Shown one piece after another: positions 37,076-45,433 of a DNA stretch of 64,000 nt (position 1 is the stretch's first letter; each line of letters opens with the position of its first letter). The position numbers and the translations under genes are program-made. The DNA lies in assembly GCF_012396185.1 (NCBI RefSeq), contig NZ_JAAXOW010000001.1:1354691-1418690 (forward strand), read 5' to 3'. The notes under the pieces were generated by a model. It was not told where the DNA came from. It did not search any database and saw nothing but the letters and a program-made list of their open reading frames with translations. The stretch comes from Sanguibacter hominis ATCC BAA-789 (GTDB taxonomy: Bacteria > Actinomycetota > Actinomycetes > Actinomycetales > Cellulomonadaceae).

Positions 37076-38073
37076 CGTAGGGGCGCGATGTCCGCCGCGC
37101 CAGCCTCGAGCAGCATCTCTGCGAGCTGCACGCCGAGAGCGGCCGCACTCTCGACGTCGAGGACGAGCGCCTCCCCGAGCGCGTCCTCGGTGAGCGGACC
37201 GTCGTCGTCGACCGCGTGCAGCGTCGTGCCTGCGCCGTGGCGCAGCACGCGCGACCCGTCGAGCGAGGCGACGACGACCTGGAGGTCGAGCGTCCGGCCG
37301 TCGTCGGACACGGTGCCGAGCGCGCCGACGGGTGCGGCGCAGCCTGCCTCGAGGCGGGCGAGGAGCGCACGCTCGGCGGTCGCGGCGAGCCGGGTCGGCA
37401 GGTGGTCGAGCGCTGCGACGCCGGGAACCGTGGCTCCGGCACGTTGCTCGACGGCGAGCACGCCTTGCCCGGGTGCGGGCATCATCACGTCGGGTGCGAG
37501 CACCTCGGAGACGACGTCGGACCGTCCGAGCCGCGCGAGCCCGGCCGCGGCGAGCACGACGGCGTGCAGGTCGGCGTCCGCACCGAGGGCCCGTGCGAGG
37601 CGCGTCTCGACGTTGCCGCGGATGTCGACGACCTCGAGGTCGGGGCGCGCGGCGAGGAGCTGCGCTTTGCGGCGCGGCGACCCGGTCCCGACGCGAGCGC
37701 CGCGAGGCAGTCCCGCGAGGTGGAGGCCGTCGCGTGCGCACAGTGCGTCGAGCGGCGTCACCCGTTCGGGCATGGCCGTGATTTCGAGCCCGGGCGCGGC
37801 TGCGGTGGGCAGGTCCTTGAGCGAGTGCACGGCGAGGTCGCACGTGTCCGCGAGCAGCGCGTCGCGCAGCGCCGTCACGAACACCCCGGTACCGCCGAGC
37901 TGGGCGAGGGAGGCGCGGCTGCGGTCGCCCTCCGTCGTGACGTGCACGGTCTCGACCTCGACGGGCGTGCCTGCGGCCGCGGCCGCCGACGTGAGCGCGT
38001 CGGCGACGTGCCCCGTCTGCGTGCGGGCGAGCGTCGAGGCGCGCGTCCCGATCCGGACGGTCGTGGCGGTCAC
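37072..38073 (-). CDS. hemC: Porphobilinogen deaminase (hydroxymethylbilane synthase)
   Basis: A 333-residue enzyme polymerising four porphobilinogens. It begins VRIGTRASTLARTQTGHVAD and has LAVHSLKDLPTAAAPGLEI, GTGSPRRKAQLLAARPDLEV and DIRGNVETRLARA. The dipyrromethane cofactor Cys lies in RLEAGCAAPVGALG. The start is GTG, forming a 4-nt GTGA overlap with the ferrochelatase stop. The C-terminal domain is somewhat longer than in the E. coli enzyme. Confidence 0.95.
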   Translation of the reverse strand: MTATTVRIGTRASTLARTQTGHVADALTSAAAAAGTPVEVETVHVTTEGDRSRASLAQLGGTGVFVTALRDALLADTCDLAVHSLKDLPTAAAPGLEITAMPERVTPLDALCARDGLHLAGLPRGARVGTGSPRRKAQLLAARPDLEVVDIRGNVETRLARALGADADLHAVVLAAAGLARLGRSDVVSEVLAPDVMMPAPGQGVLAVEQRAGATVPGVAALDHLPTRLAATAERALLARLEAGCAAPVGALGTVSDDGRTLDLQVVVASLDGSRVLRHGAGTTLHAVDDDGPLTEDALGEALVLDVESAAALGVQLAEMLLEAGAADIAPLR

Positions 38074-39455
38074 GGCACCTCGCCGGCGACCGCGGGCAGC
38101 GGTTCCGCGACGGGGTTGAGGCAGCAGCCGGGGCGGCACACGTCGTACCAGGGGCCGAGCGTCGTCGCCGATCTGCAGCGTCCGCCCGCGGGGGCGGTCG
38201 TGCCGTCGGCCGCCGTCACGAGGGTGCGCTCGGCGACGAGGTCGACGAGCCCGCTGACGAATGCCGGGTGCACTCCCGGGGTGGGGACGCGCTCGGCGAG
38301 GATCGCGTGCTCCCGGGCTGTCGTCATCGCCTCGTTGTCGAGGTCCCACAGGACCTCCATGTGGTCCGACACGAAGCCGAGCGGCACGATGACGACGGCG
38401 TCGACCGCTTGGTCGTCCTCGGGGTTCGCACGCTCGGAGAGGGGCTTGGCGAGCTCCTCGATGCGGTCGTTGATGTCCGGCTCGAGCCACGGCGTGCGGG
38501 GGTTGCCGGAGCGGGACTGGTAGACGAGCTCCCACGGCACGGTCGTGTCGACGGCCGTCATGATCGCGTCGGCGACGGCGTAGTGCTGCGCGTCGTACGC
38601 GCCGCCCTCGGCCCAGGGGATCTCGTACTCGCCCTCGTCGTCGGCCCCGGTCTGCGGGCCCGTCGCGGACGCGGCCGCCGTCGGGATGGAGTGGGTCGCG
38701 AACAGGACGCGGACGCCGTCGGGCGCGACGCCCTCCTGGGCGCGCAGGCGCTCGAGCGCCCCGCGGACGCCTTCGACGAACGGCTCGACGAACCCCGGGG
38801 AGTCGTAGAACTGGCGCACCTTGTCGATCGTCACCTGCCCGGTGAGACCGGCCGTCTCGATCGCGGCGGCGAGGTCCTCGCGGTACTGGCGGCAGCCGGA
38901 GTAGGAGGAGTAGGCGGCCGTCACGACGGCGAGCAGGCGGGTGTGGCCGTTCGCTGCTGCCTCGGTGATCGCGTCGGGGAGGTACGGGTCCCAGTTGCGG
39001 TTGCCCCAGTAGACCGGCAGGTCGAGGCCGCGTGCGTCGAGCTCGGCGAGGAGCGCGGCGCGCAGGTCGCGGTTCTGCTGGTTGATCGGTGAGACGCCGC
39101 CGTGGGCGCGGTAGTGGACGGCTACCTCTTCGAGGCGCTCGTCGGGGATGCCGCGCCCGCGCGTGACGTTGCGCAGGTACGGGATGACGTCGTCCTGGCC
39201 TTCCGGGCCGCCGAACCCGACGAGGAGGACGGCGTCGTAGGGCGCGGGCTCGGCAGGGACGGGCGTGGGGAGCGCCTCGCGGAGGTCGGCGAGGTAGTCG
39301 TCGAGGCCTACCTCGACGAGGCCGTGCTCGTCGCTGGTCTCGGCGCCGCAGCCACCCTCGCCGCACGCGCAGGCGTGCGGAGCGGCGTCCGTGGCGGCGC
39401 GCTCGGGCTCACCGGGCGTGCGTGCGCCCGGGGTGGGGAGGTCGGTGGCGCTCAT
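38070..39455 (-). CDS. cpfC: Coproporphyrin ferrochelatase
   Basis: A 461-residue ferrochelatase that inserts Fe(II) into coproporphyrin III, the actinobacterial substrate. The core starts at DAVLLVGFGGPEGQDDV (about residue 73) and has VTRGRGIPDERLEEVAVHY, YWGNRNWDPYLPDAI, YSSYSGCRQYREDL and LFATHSIPTAAA with the metal-binding His. A C-terminal cluster VCRPGCC with an upstream GGRC suggests the [2Fe-2S] site known from actinobacterial enzymes; the Cys of YSGCRQYRE is a likely further ligand. The first 70 residues are an unusual extension holding a CACGEGGCG cluster. 4-nt overlaps join it to chdC and hemC. Confidence 0.93.
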   Translation of the reverse strand: MSATDLPTPGARTPGEPERAATDAAPHACACGEGGCGAETSDEHGLVEVGLDDYLADLREALPTPVPAEPAPYDAVLLVGFGGPEGQDDVIPYLRNVTRGRGIPDERLEEVAVHYRAHGGVSPINQQNRDLRAALLAELDARGLDLPVYWGNRNWDPYLPDAITEAAANGHTRLLAVVTAAYSSYSGCRQYREDLAAAIETAGLTGQVTIDKVRQFYDSPGFVEPFVEGVRGALERLRAQEGVAPDGVRVLFATHSIPTAAASATGPQTGADDEGEYEIPWAEGGAYDAQHYAVADAIMTAVDTTVPWELVYQSRSGNPRTPWLEPDINDRIEELAKPLSERANPEDDQAVDAVVIVPLGFVSDHMEVLWDLDNEAMTTAREHAILAERVPTPGVHPAFVSGLVDLVAERTLVTAADGTTAPAGGRCRSATTLGPWYDVCRPGCCLNPVAEPLPAVAGEVP

Positions 39456-40189
39456 GCCTGGCCCACCAGGATCTCGGCGAGCTCGGCGGTGCCGACGCGT
39501 CGGCCGGTGTAGAACGGCAGCTCGTCGCGGACGTGGCGGCGGGCCTCGGTGTAGCGCAGGTGTCGCATGAGGTCGACGAGGTCGGTCAGCTCGTCCGCCT
39601 CGAGGCCGAGCAGCCACTCGTAGTCGCCGAGCGAGAACGCGGAGACGGTGTTGGCGAGGACCTGCGGGTAGTCGCGACCCTTGCGGCCGTGGTCGGCGAG
39701 CATCTCGCGGCGCTCGTCCTCGGGGAGGATGTACCACTCGTAGGACCGCACGAACGGGTAGACCGTGAGCCATGCGGCGGGCGGGACGTCGCGCATGAAG
39801 GCGGGCAGGTGGCGGGCGGTGAACTCGGCGGGGCGGTGCACGCCGAGCGCGTTCCACGTCGGGACGAGCGCGCCGAGCAGCTCGGTGCGGCGCAGCGTGC
39901 GCAGCGCTGCCTGGAGGCCCTCGGCGGTGGGGCCGGTGAGCCAGATGATGACGTCGGCGTCGGCGCGCAGCCCGGACGCGTCGTAGGTGCCGCGCAGGGT
40001 CACGTCCTCGGGGAGGTGCGCGACGACGGCGTCGAGCTCGGCGGCGAGCTCCGCCGGGACGGCGGCCGTGGCTGCGGCGCGTGCTGCGGGGGTCTCGTCG
40101 CGGCGCAGGACCGCCCAGAGCGTGTAGGCGACGGGCTCGGGGCCGTCGGCGTCCGGGACAGCATTTCCGTAGGTGTCCGTGGAGGTCAT
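39452..40189 (-). CDS. chdC: Coproheme decarboxylase ChdC (HemQ)
   Basis: A 245-residue chlorite-dismutase-family protein that oxidatively decarboxylates coproheme III to haem b, the last step of the coproporphyrin pathway. The family blocks are AWLTVYPFVRSYEWYILP with the conserved Tyr, and DERREMLADHGRKGRDYPQV followed by NTVSAFSLGDYEWLLGLEAD. It heads the six-gene operon. No Shine-Dalgarno precedes the ATG; CAGACT lies 7 nt before it, hinting at a leaderless mRNA. Its presence shows that haem is made through coproporphyrin, not protoporphyrin. Confidence 0.94.
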   Translation of the reverse strand: MTSTDTYGNAVPDADGPEPVAYTLWAVLRRDETPAARAAATAAVPAELAAELDAVVAHLPEDVTLRGTYDASGLRADADVIIWLTGPTAEGLQAALRTLRRTELLGALVPTWNALGVHRPAEFTARHLPAFMRDVPPAAWLTVYPFVRSYEWYILPEDERREMLADHGRKGRDYPQVLANTVSAFSLGDYEWLLGLEADELTDLVDLMRHLRYTEARRHVRDELPFYTGRRVGTAELAEILVGQA

Positions 40190-40495
40190 GCTCAGTAGTC
40201 TGCGCCCTTTGCCGGGTGCGTGCGAAACGGTGGCGCACGTTTCGGGGAGTGACATTGTTCTGACGGTCTGTAAAAAAGAGCTTGGCGCTGCCGGCGGGTT
40301 GCTGCAGACCTCGCGGGAAGGCGTGTGCGCCCACATGGTGCTCGTCCCCAACACGCGTCGTCGGCATCGCGCCGAGTCGCTAGACTCACGTCGCGTTCTC
40401 GACCGACCGATAGGAAGATGTACGCCGCACCCTGGACAGGGCACTGGCGGGGTCGCTCGACTGACGGCACGGCGACGGACGGAGGATGGAAGACG
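40190..40495. other. Intergenic region between chdC and the tandem paralogues
   Basis: 306 bp between divergent genes. A palindrome with 7-bp arms, CGAAACG and CGTTTCG, lies at 40223-40244, about 35 bp from the chdC start; it is a candidate operator for the haem operon. An AT-rich spot (TGTAAAAAAGAG) lies near 40270. TAGACT at 40381-40386 is a possible -10 for the rightward pair, giving a leader of about 100 nt. No ORF with a ribosome site was found. Confidence 0.45.
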
Positions 40496-40960
40496 ATGCT
40501 GCCCCTGCAGCTGCTCGACGAGGTCGACGAGCTGACGCACCGCTTGGGAGCGGACCTGATCATGGGTCCGCGTGCTCACCACGCCTACGGCAGCTGGTTG
40601 ACGGTGCACCTGGACGACGAGTCGATGGAGACGCTGGGCCAGAAGGTCTACGTGACGTCGCTCGAGGACGACAGGGTGCGCGTCGAGGCGGGCTTCGCGA
40701 TCCGTACCGAGGTCGCCGCGCTCGCGGGGTCGGGCAGGCGGAGCGAGGCAGCAGCCTTCGTCGAGGCGCTCCTGACGGGAGCCGTGCGCGAGGGCGTGGT
40801 CCGCGACGTCGTCGGCGGCTGGTCCCGGCTGGTCTGGGAGGGTTCCACGCCGCTCTTCAGCTGGACCGAGGCGGGCCCGACGCCGGACGAGCACGTCCTG
40901 TGGCGCCGCACCCTCGGCATGCCGCGCAGCGGCCGCACACCCATGGACGCGACCGCATGA
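40496..40960 (+). CDS. Hypothetical protein, first of a tandem paralogous pair
   Basis: A 154-residue soluble protein with no signal peptide or membrane segment. It reads LLDEVDELTHRLGADLIMGP, then a beta-rich centre (SWLTVHLDDESMETLGQKVY), a helix SEAAAFVEALLTGAVREGVV and a strand-rich end (RLVWEGSTPLFSWTE, HVLWRRTLGM). The next gene has the same length and ends PVLWRRMTPW after a helix ending GRAAEGVV, so the two are probably duplicates. GGAGG lies 10 nt before the ATG. The family is unknown to me. It sits between the two haem units, but a link to haem is only positional. Confidence 0.7.
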   Translation: MLPLQLLDEVDELTHRLGADLIMGPRAHHAYGSWLTVHLDDESMETLGQKVYVTSLEDDRVRVEAGFAIRTEVAALAGSGRRSEAAAFVEALLTGAVREGVVRDVVGGWSRLVWEGSTPLFSWTEAGPTPDEHVLWRRTLGMPRSGRTPMDATA

Positions 40961-41421
40961 GCCCCGTGAACCCGCAGGAGGACCCGGCCTGGACCGCGGC
41001 GGTCGAACGGCTCCACGCCCTCGCGACCCGCGTCTCGTGGGACGTCGCCAGGCCGAGCCCCGGCCGCGTCGAGCTGTCTGACGGTGCTGGCCACCGCATG
41101 AGCATCACCTGGTACGACGAGGACACGGCGCGCGTCGAGAGCGGCGAGCTCCTCTCGACGCTCGTCCCGCTGTCCTCCGACCGTCCCTCGGGCGACGACC
41201 TGATCGACCACGTCACCGCGATCGCGCGCGGTCGCGCCGCGGAGGGTGTCGTCCTGACGACGGACAGCGCGGCGTGGGCGTCGGTCGTGACGATCGTCGA
41301 GGGCACCGACCACCTGTGGCGCAGCGGTGAGCTGACGCGCGGCACGCCCGTCCTGTGGCGTCGCATGACGCCGTGGACGCCGGTCACCCGTCCGTCGAAG
41401 CCGGAGGAGCAGCCCGCCTAG
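40957..41421 (+). CDS. Hypothetical protein, second of a tandem paralogous pair
   Basis: A 154-residue protein whose ATG overlaps the previous stop by 4 nt. The N-terminal helix WTAAVERLHALATRVSWDVA, the central SPGRVELSDGAGHRMSITWY, the helix DDLIDHVTAIARGRAAEGVV and the end HLWRSGELTRGTPVLWRRM parallel its partner segment by segment, with low identity. They may form a heterodimer. Its TAG stop shares a CTAG with the convergent cgoX gene, so no terminator separates the two. Function is unknown. Confidence 0.7.
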   Translation: MSPVNPQEDPAWTAAVERLHALATRVSWDVARPSPGRVELSDGAGHRMSITWYDEDTARVESGELLSTLVPLSSDRPSGDDLIDHVTAIARGRAAEGVVLTTDSAAWASVVTIVEGTDHLWRSGELTRGTPVLWRRMTPWTPVTRPSKPEEQPA

Positions 41422-42908
41422 GCGAGCATCTCCGCGGCCGTGCGCCGCGCGTCCGTCACGACGGCGGACAGCCCCGTGCCGGCGACCCAGGCCCCGGCGA
41501 CGTGCAGGCCAGGGACGTGCGCGACGGCGTCGCGCAGCCGAGCGACCCGGGCGCGGTGCCCGGTCGCCGCGAACGGCAGCGCGCTCGCGAACCGGACGAC
41601 CTTCGCCCCGACGACGTGCGCGGGGGTGAGAGGCACGCCGAGGAGCTGCCCGGCGTCGTGCAGGGCTGTGCGCTCGAGCGAGGTCGCCGACGCGTCGCCC
41701 GGGTCGGGCTCCCCGCCGAGACGGCCGTAGGAGAGCCGCACGACGTGGTGGCCGGGCGGCAGCGAGTCGGCGAGCCACGACCACTTCGCGCTCGCGTGGG
41801 TGAGCGCCTTCGCGCGGATGCCGTGCGCAGCGTTGGTCCCGGCGGCGACGAGCACACCCGTGCCGCGCGGCGCCACGTCGAGCGCGGGCGCGTCGAGCAC
41901 GAGGGTGACGAGGTTGACGTGCCCGCTCGGCACGGCCGGGAGGGTCTCGGCGGGGACGTGCGGCTCGAGGAGGCGCGCGGCGTCGGCGGAGGACGTCGCG
42001 ACGACGACGTGCTCGGCCTCGAGGGTGCCCGCCGCGGACGCGCCGACGGCAGCCTCGTGCGAGCCGGGCCGTGACGGCCCGACGATGTGCACGGCCCAGC
42101 CGGTGCCGGTGCGGTCGAGCCGGGCGACGCGCACGGACGTGCGCACGTCGACGCCGAGGGCGGCGAGGTCGGCGAGCAGCGCCGTGACGATCCGGTGCAT
42201 GCCGCCGCGCAGGCCTGCGACCGCTGCGCCCGACGGCGCAGCCTGGCGCAGCGCGGAGGCGGCGGCGACGAGCGAGCCGTGGCGCGCGACGCCGTCGCGC
42301 AGGCCGGGGGCGACGGCGTCGACGTCGAGCACGTCCGCCGACGTCGAGTGGACGCCGCCCGCGACGGGCGCGACGAACGTGCGCAGGACGCGTGAGCCGA
42401 GCCGGGCGCGCACGAGGTGCCCGACGGACACGCCGTCGTCCCCGCGGGTGCCGACGCTCGCTGGCAGCACCGTGTCGAGGCGGGCCCGCAGCCATGCGCG
42501 GGTACCGAGGGCGCGACGCACGTCGGCGAGGTCGCCGGGGATGCCGAGGACGCCCGAGCGGGGCAGCCGCGTGAGGACGTCGGGAGAACGCACCCAGGCG
42601 GACGCGGACGACGGCGCCACGACGTCGTCGGCGAGCCCGAGCTCGGCGAGGAGCTCGGGGACCGCGGTCGAGCGCGTCGCGAACGACTCGGCGCCCGCGT
42701 CGACGGTGACCTCCGTGAACGGTGACGACTCCGGGCACTGCGGTTCTGCGCCGTCGATGCCGCCGCGCGTGACGGTGAGGGGCCCGACGCTGCCGCCCGC
42801 GTGCGCGCGCGCCTCGAGGACGATCACCTCGTGCCCGGCGCGTGCGAGGTCGCGTGCGAGGACGAGGCCCGCGACCCCGCCGCCGACGACGACCGTGCGC
42901 CCGTCCAT
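41418..42908 (-). CDS. hemY: Coproporphyrinogen III oxidase (CgoX / HemY, FAD-dependent)
   Basis: A 496-residue flavoprotein that oxidises coproporphyrinogen III to coproporphyrin III with oxygen; it belongs to the protoporphyrinogen oxidase family. The FAD dinucleotide motif is VVVGGGVAGLVLARDLARAG with EARAHAGG after it. FVAPVAGGVHSTSADVLDVDA and GLRGGMHRIVTALLADL are family blocks, and the C-terminal FAD part is HVAGAWVAGTGLSAVVTDAR. The ChdC and CpfC genes nearby point to coproporphyrinogen as the substrate. It starts in a TGATG that also ends hemE. Confidence 0.92.
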   Translation of the reverse strand: MDGRTVVVGGGVAGLVLARDLARAGHEVIVLEARAHAGGSVGPLTVTRGGIDGAEPQCPESSPFTEVTVDAGAESFATRSTAVPELLAELGLADDVVAPSSASAWVRSPDVLTRLPRSGVLGIPGDLADVRRALGTRAWLRARLDTVLPASVGTRGDDGVSVGHLVRARLGSRVLRTFVAPVAGGVHSTSADVLDVDAVAPGLRDGVARHGSLVAAASALRQAAPSGAAVAGLRGGMHRIVTALLADLAALGVDVRTSVRVARLDRTGTGWAVHIVGPSRPGSHEAAVGASAAGTLEAEHVVVATSSADAARLLEPHVPAETLPAVPSGHVNLVTLVLDAPALDVAPRGTGVLVAAGTNAAHGIRAKALTHASAKWSWLADSLPPGHHVVRLSYGRLGGEPDPGDASATSLERTALHDAGQLLGVPLTPAHVVGAKVVRFASALPFAATGHRARVARLRDAVAHVPGLHVAGAWVAGTGLSAVVTDARRTAAEMLA

Positions 42909-44026
42909 CACCGCTCCTCGACCCGCGCCTCGTGGACGGTCCGTACGACCGAGGTGAGCACGTCGGGGTCGGCGTCGGGCGGGACACCGTGCCCGAGGTT
43001 GACGACGTGCGCGGGTGCCGCGAGGCCGCGGCGCAGCACGTCGTGGACGTGCGCCTCGAGCGTCGCGGGCGGCGTGAAGAGGAGGGCGGGGTCGATGTTC
43101 CCCTGGAGGGGCGTGCGGTGCCCGAGCAGGGCAGACGCCTCGTCGAGGGGGGTGCGGTGGTCGACGCCGACGACGTCCGCCCCGACGTCGCGCATCGCCT
43201 CGAGGAGGTGGCCCGTGCCCGTCCCGAAGTGCACGACCGGGACGCGCGCGCCGCCGAGGTCGAGCGCGTGGACGCCTTCGAGGGCGAGGGCGGAGAAGGG
43301 GGCGACAGACGCCTCGTAGTCGGCGAGGGAGAGGGATCCGGCCCACGAGTCGAAGAGCTGGACCGCGCTCGCCCCGGCGCGCACCTGGGCTACCAGGAAC
43401 GTGCCTGTCACGCGCGCGCACCACGTCAGCAGCCGCGCCCACAGCTCGGGGTCGGCGTGCATGAGCGCACGAGCAGCGAGGTGGTCGCGTGACGGTCGCC
43501 CTTCGACGAGGTAGGCCGCGAGCGTGAACGGAGCACCGCCGAACCCGATGAGGGGCGTGTCGCCCTGGCCGCTCGCGCCCGGGTCTGCGGCGAGCCCCGC
43601 GACCGACAGCTCGACGGCCTCGCGCACGGGCGCGAGCGCCTCCTCGGTGAGGTCGAGGGCCTCGAGCCGCGCGACGTCGTCGGCCGTGCGGACGGGGGCG
43701 CCGAGGACGGGCCCGACGCCGGGCGCGATGTCGACGTCGACGCCGGCGAGGCGCAGGGGCACGACGATGTCGGAGAAGAACACGGCGGCGTCGACGCGGT
43801 GGCGGCGCACGGGCTGGAGCGTGATCTCGGCGGCGAGGTCGGGGCGCAGGCAGGACTCGATCATGCCGACGCCCTCGCGGACGCGCCGGTACTCGGGCAG
43901 CGAGCGGCCTGCCTGACGCATGAACCACACGGGGGTGACGTCGGGTCGCTGACCTCGAAATGCGCGGACAAGACGAGAATTATCTGTCGTCCTGTCAGTT
44001 AGGGGGTGGTTCTCTGAGACGCTCAT
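42908..44026 (-). CDS. hemE: Uroporphyrinogen decarboxylase
   Basis: A 372-residue enzyme converting uroporphyrinogen III to coproporphyrinogen III. The signature near the N terminus is PVWFMRQAGRSLPEYRRVRE; PLIGFGGAPFTLAAYLVEG, QLFDSWAGSLSLADY and VVHFGTGTGHLLEAM follow. It is cytosolic and cofactor-free. It leads the hemE-cgoX unit and diverges from hemA across 39 bp. No Shine-Dalgarno; CACAAT lies 6 nt before the ATG. Confidence 0.95.
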   Translation of the reverse strand: MSVSENHPLTDRTTDNSRLVRAFRGQRPDVTPVWFMRQAGRSLPEYRRVREGVGMIESCLRPDLAAEITLQPVRRHRVDAAVFFSDIVVPLRLAGVDVDIAPGVGPVLGAPVRTADDVARLEALDLTEEALAPVREAVELSVAGLAADPGASGQGDTPLIGFGGAPFTLAAYLVEGRPSRDHLAARALMHADPELWARLLTWCARVTGTFLVAQVRAGASAVQLFDSWAGSLSLADYEASVAPFSALALEGVHALDLGGARVPVVHFGTGTGHLLEAMRDVGADVVGVDHRTPLDEASALLGHRTPLQGNIDPALLFTPPATLEAHVHDVLRRGLAAPAHVVNLGHGVPPDADPDVLTSVVRTVHEARVEER

Positions 44027-44065
44027 CACGCGATTGTGCCCCGAATTCTTGTCGGTGATTGAATC
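44027..44065. promoter_or_regulatory. Compact divergent hemE-hemA control region
   Basis: Only 39 bp separate the hemE ATG and the hemA GTG. On the minus strand CACAAT lies 6 nt before hemE, fitting a leaderless start. No clear -10 was found for hemA. The two -35 regions must lie within the opposite transcription units, so the promoters overlap. Confidence 0.5.
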
Positions 44066-45340
44066 GTGCCTGCCGTGAACATCTTCTCCTTTGCAGCCTC
44101 CCACCACGACCTCGGGCTCGACGAGCTCGAGGAGCTCAGTGCAGCCTCGGGAGCCCTCGGGGAGACCCTCGTCGCGGACCCCACCCTCACCGAGGGTGTC
44201 GTCGTGCTCGCGACGTGCAACCGGTTCGAGGTCTACGTCCACGCGCCCGCGAGCGCCGGCCCAGCGGAGGTTGCCGACCTCGTAGCACGCCGCGTCGCGA
44301 GCGCGACCGGCCTCACCCCCGAGGGCGTCCGCGCCGCCCTCACCGCGCGTACGGGAGCCGACGCCGCCCGGCACCTCCTCGAGGTCGCGTCCGGGCTCGA
44401 CTCGATGGTCGTCGGCGAGCGAGAGATCGCAGGCCAGGTGCGGCGAGCCCTCGGCTCCGCGCGCGCACGCGACACGACGAGCCCGGACCTCGAGCGCCTG
44501 TTCGGCCACGCCTCCCGCGTCTCGAGGCGCGTCGAGTCGGCGACCGGCCTCGGCGCCGTCGGCCGCTCGATCGTCGGTGTGGGCCTCGACCTCGCGGGTG
44601 AGCACCTGGGGCCGTGGCGCCTCACGCGCGCCGTCCTCATCGGCACCGGCTCCTACGCCGGCGCCTCTCTCGCCGCGCTCCGCGCTCGCGGCTGCCACGA
44701 CGTCCGCGTCTTCTCGAGGTCCGGCCGGGCCCCCGCGTTCGCGCGCGCCCGCGGCGTCGCTGCGATCGAGGAGGGCGGCCTCGTCGACGCTCTCGCCGAC
44801 GCCGATCTCGTCGTCTCGTGCTCGGGCCGCATCGGCACGGTCCTCGATGCGGCTGCGGTGCGCACCGCGCGCGAGCGCGCGACCGAGCAGGCGGAGCAGC
44901 TCGCCCACGAGCCCGACCCGAGCGTGCGGCCGCTCGTCGTTCTGGACCTCGCCCTGCAGCGCGACGTCGAGGCGGACGTCGCCGACGTCGACGGCGTCCT
45001 GCTGTTCGACCTCGCGAACGTCCGCGCGCACGCTCCTGCAGCGGGCGCCGAGCCTGTGCGGCGTGCGCACGAGATCGTCGACGCGGCGGTCGCCGAGCTC
45101 GACGAGCTGGCGTTCGCGCGCCGTGTCGACCTCGCGGCGCTCCCCCGGATCCGGGCGGCGCAGGCCGACGCCGCGGCCCGCCTCGACGAGGAGCGCGCAG
45201 CGCTGGCTGCACGCGGGGTCGGCGGCGCCGAGGAGCGCCGCGCCGAGCGTGCCGCGCGCCGCGCCGTGGCGGCTGAGCGGCACGCCCGGATCATGGCCGC
45301 GAAGCAGGCGTCGCGCGCTGCGCTGACTGCAGCGCGCTGA
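44066..45340 (+). CDS. hemA: Glutamyl-tRNA reductase
   Basis: A 424-residue enzyme reducing glutamyl-tRNA(Glu) to glutamate-1-semialdehyde with NADPH, the committed step of the C5 pathway. The catalytic Cys51 lies in VLATCNRFEVYVHA. GLDSMVVGEREIAGQVRRAL and the NADPH domain LIGTGSYAGASLAAL follow, with FSRSGRAPAFARARG in place of the usual NRT. The C-terminal dimerisation helix carries a Lys/Arg/Ala-rich tail of about 40 residues. The GTG used gives PAVNIFSF; a second GTG three codons on is also possible. Neither has a ribosome site. Confidence 0.93.
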   Translation: MPAVNIFSFAASHHDLGLDELEELSAASGALGETLVADPTLTEGVVVLATCNRFEVYVHAPASAGPAEVADLVARRVASATGLTPEGVRAALTARTGADAARHLLEVASGLDSMVVGEREIAGQVRRALGSARARDTTSPDLERLFGHASRVSRRVESATGLGAVGRSIVGVGLDLAGEHLGPWRLTRAVLIGTGSYAGASLAALRARGCHDVRVFSRSGRAPAFARARGVAAIEEGGLVDALADADLVVSCSGRIGTVLDAAAVRTARERATEQAEQLAHEPDPSVRPLVVLDLALQRDVEADVADVDGVLLFDLANVRAHAPAAGAEPVRRAHEIVDAAVAELDELAFARRVDLAALPRIRAAQADAAARLDEERAALAARGVGGAEERRAERAARRAVAAERHARIMAAKQASRAALTAAR

Positions 45341-45433
45341 GCGGCGGTCCGCACGTCAGTCGTCAGGCCTGTGGCGCCGAGGGGTCGCCCCGTTATGGTG
45401 GACAAGCCCCCCGAACCTGACGAAGGACCCGCT

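Noticed and set aside
39290..39320. A fourth GAGGTAG repeat copy within the ferrochelatase gene (GAGGTAGTCG...CCTACCTCGACGAGG)
   Set aside because: Only the short arms match and no longer stretch is shared with the three loci. It codes for a reasonable acidic segment. It may be chance or a very decayed copy.
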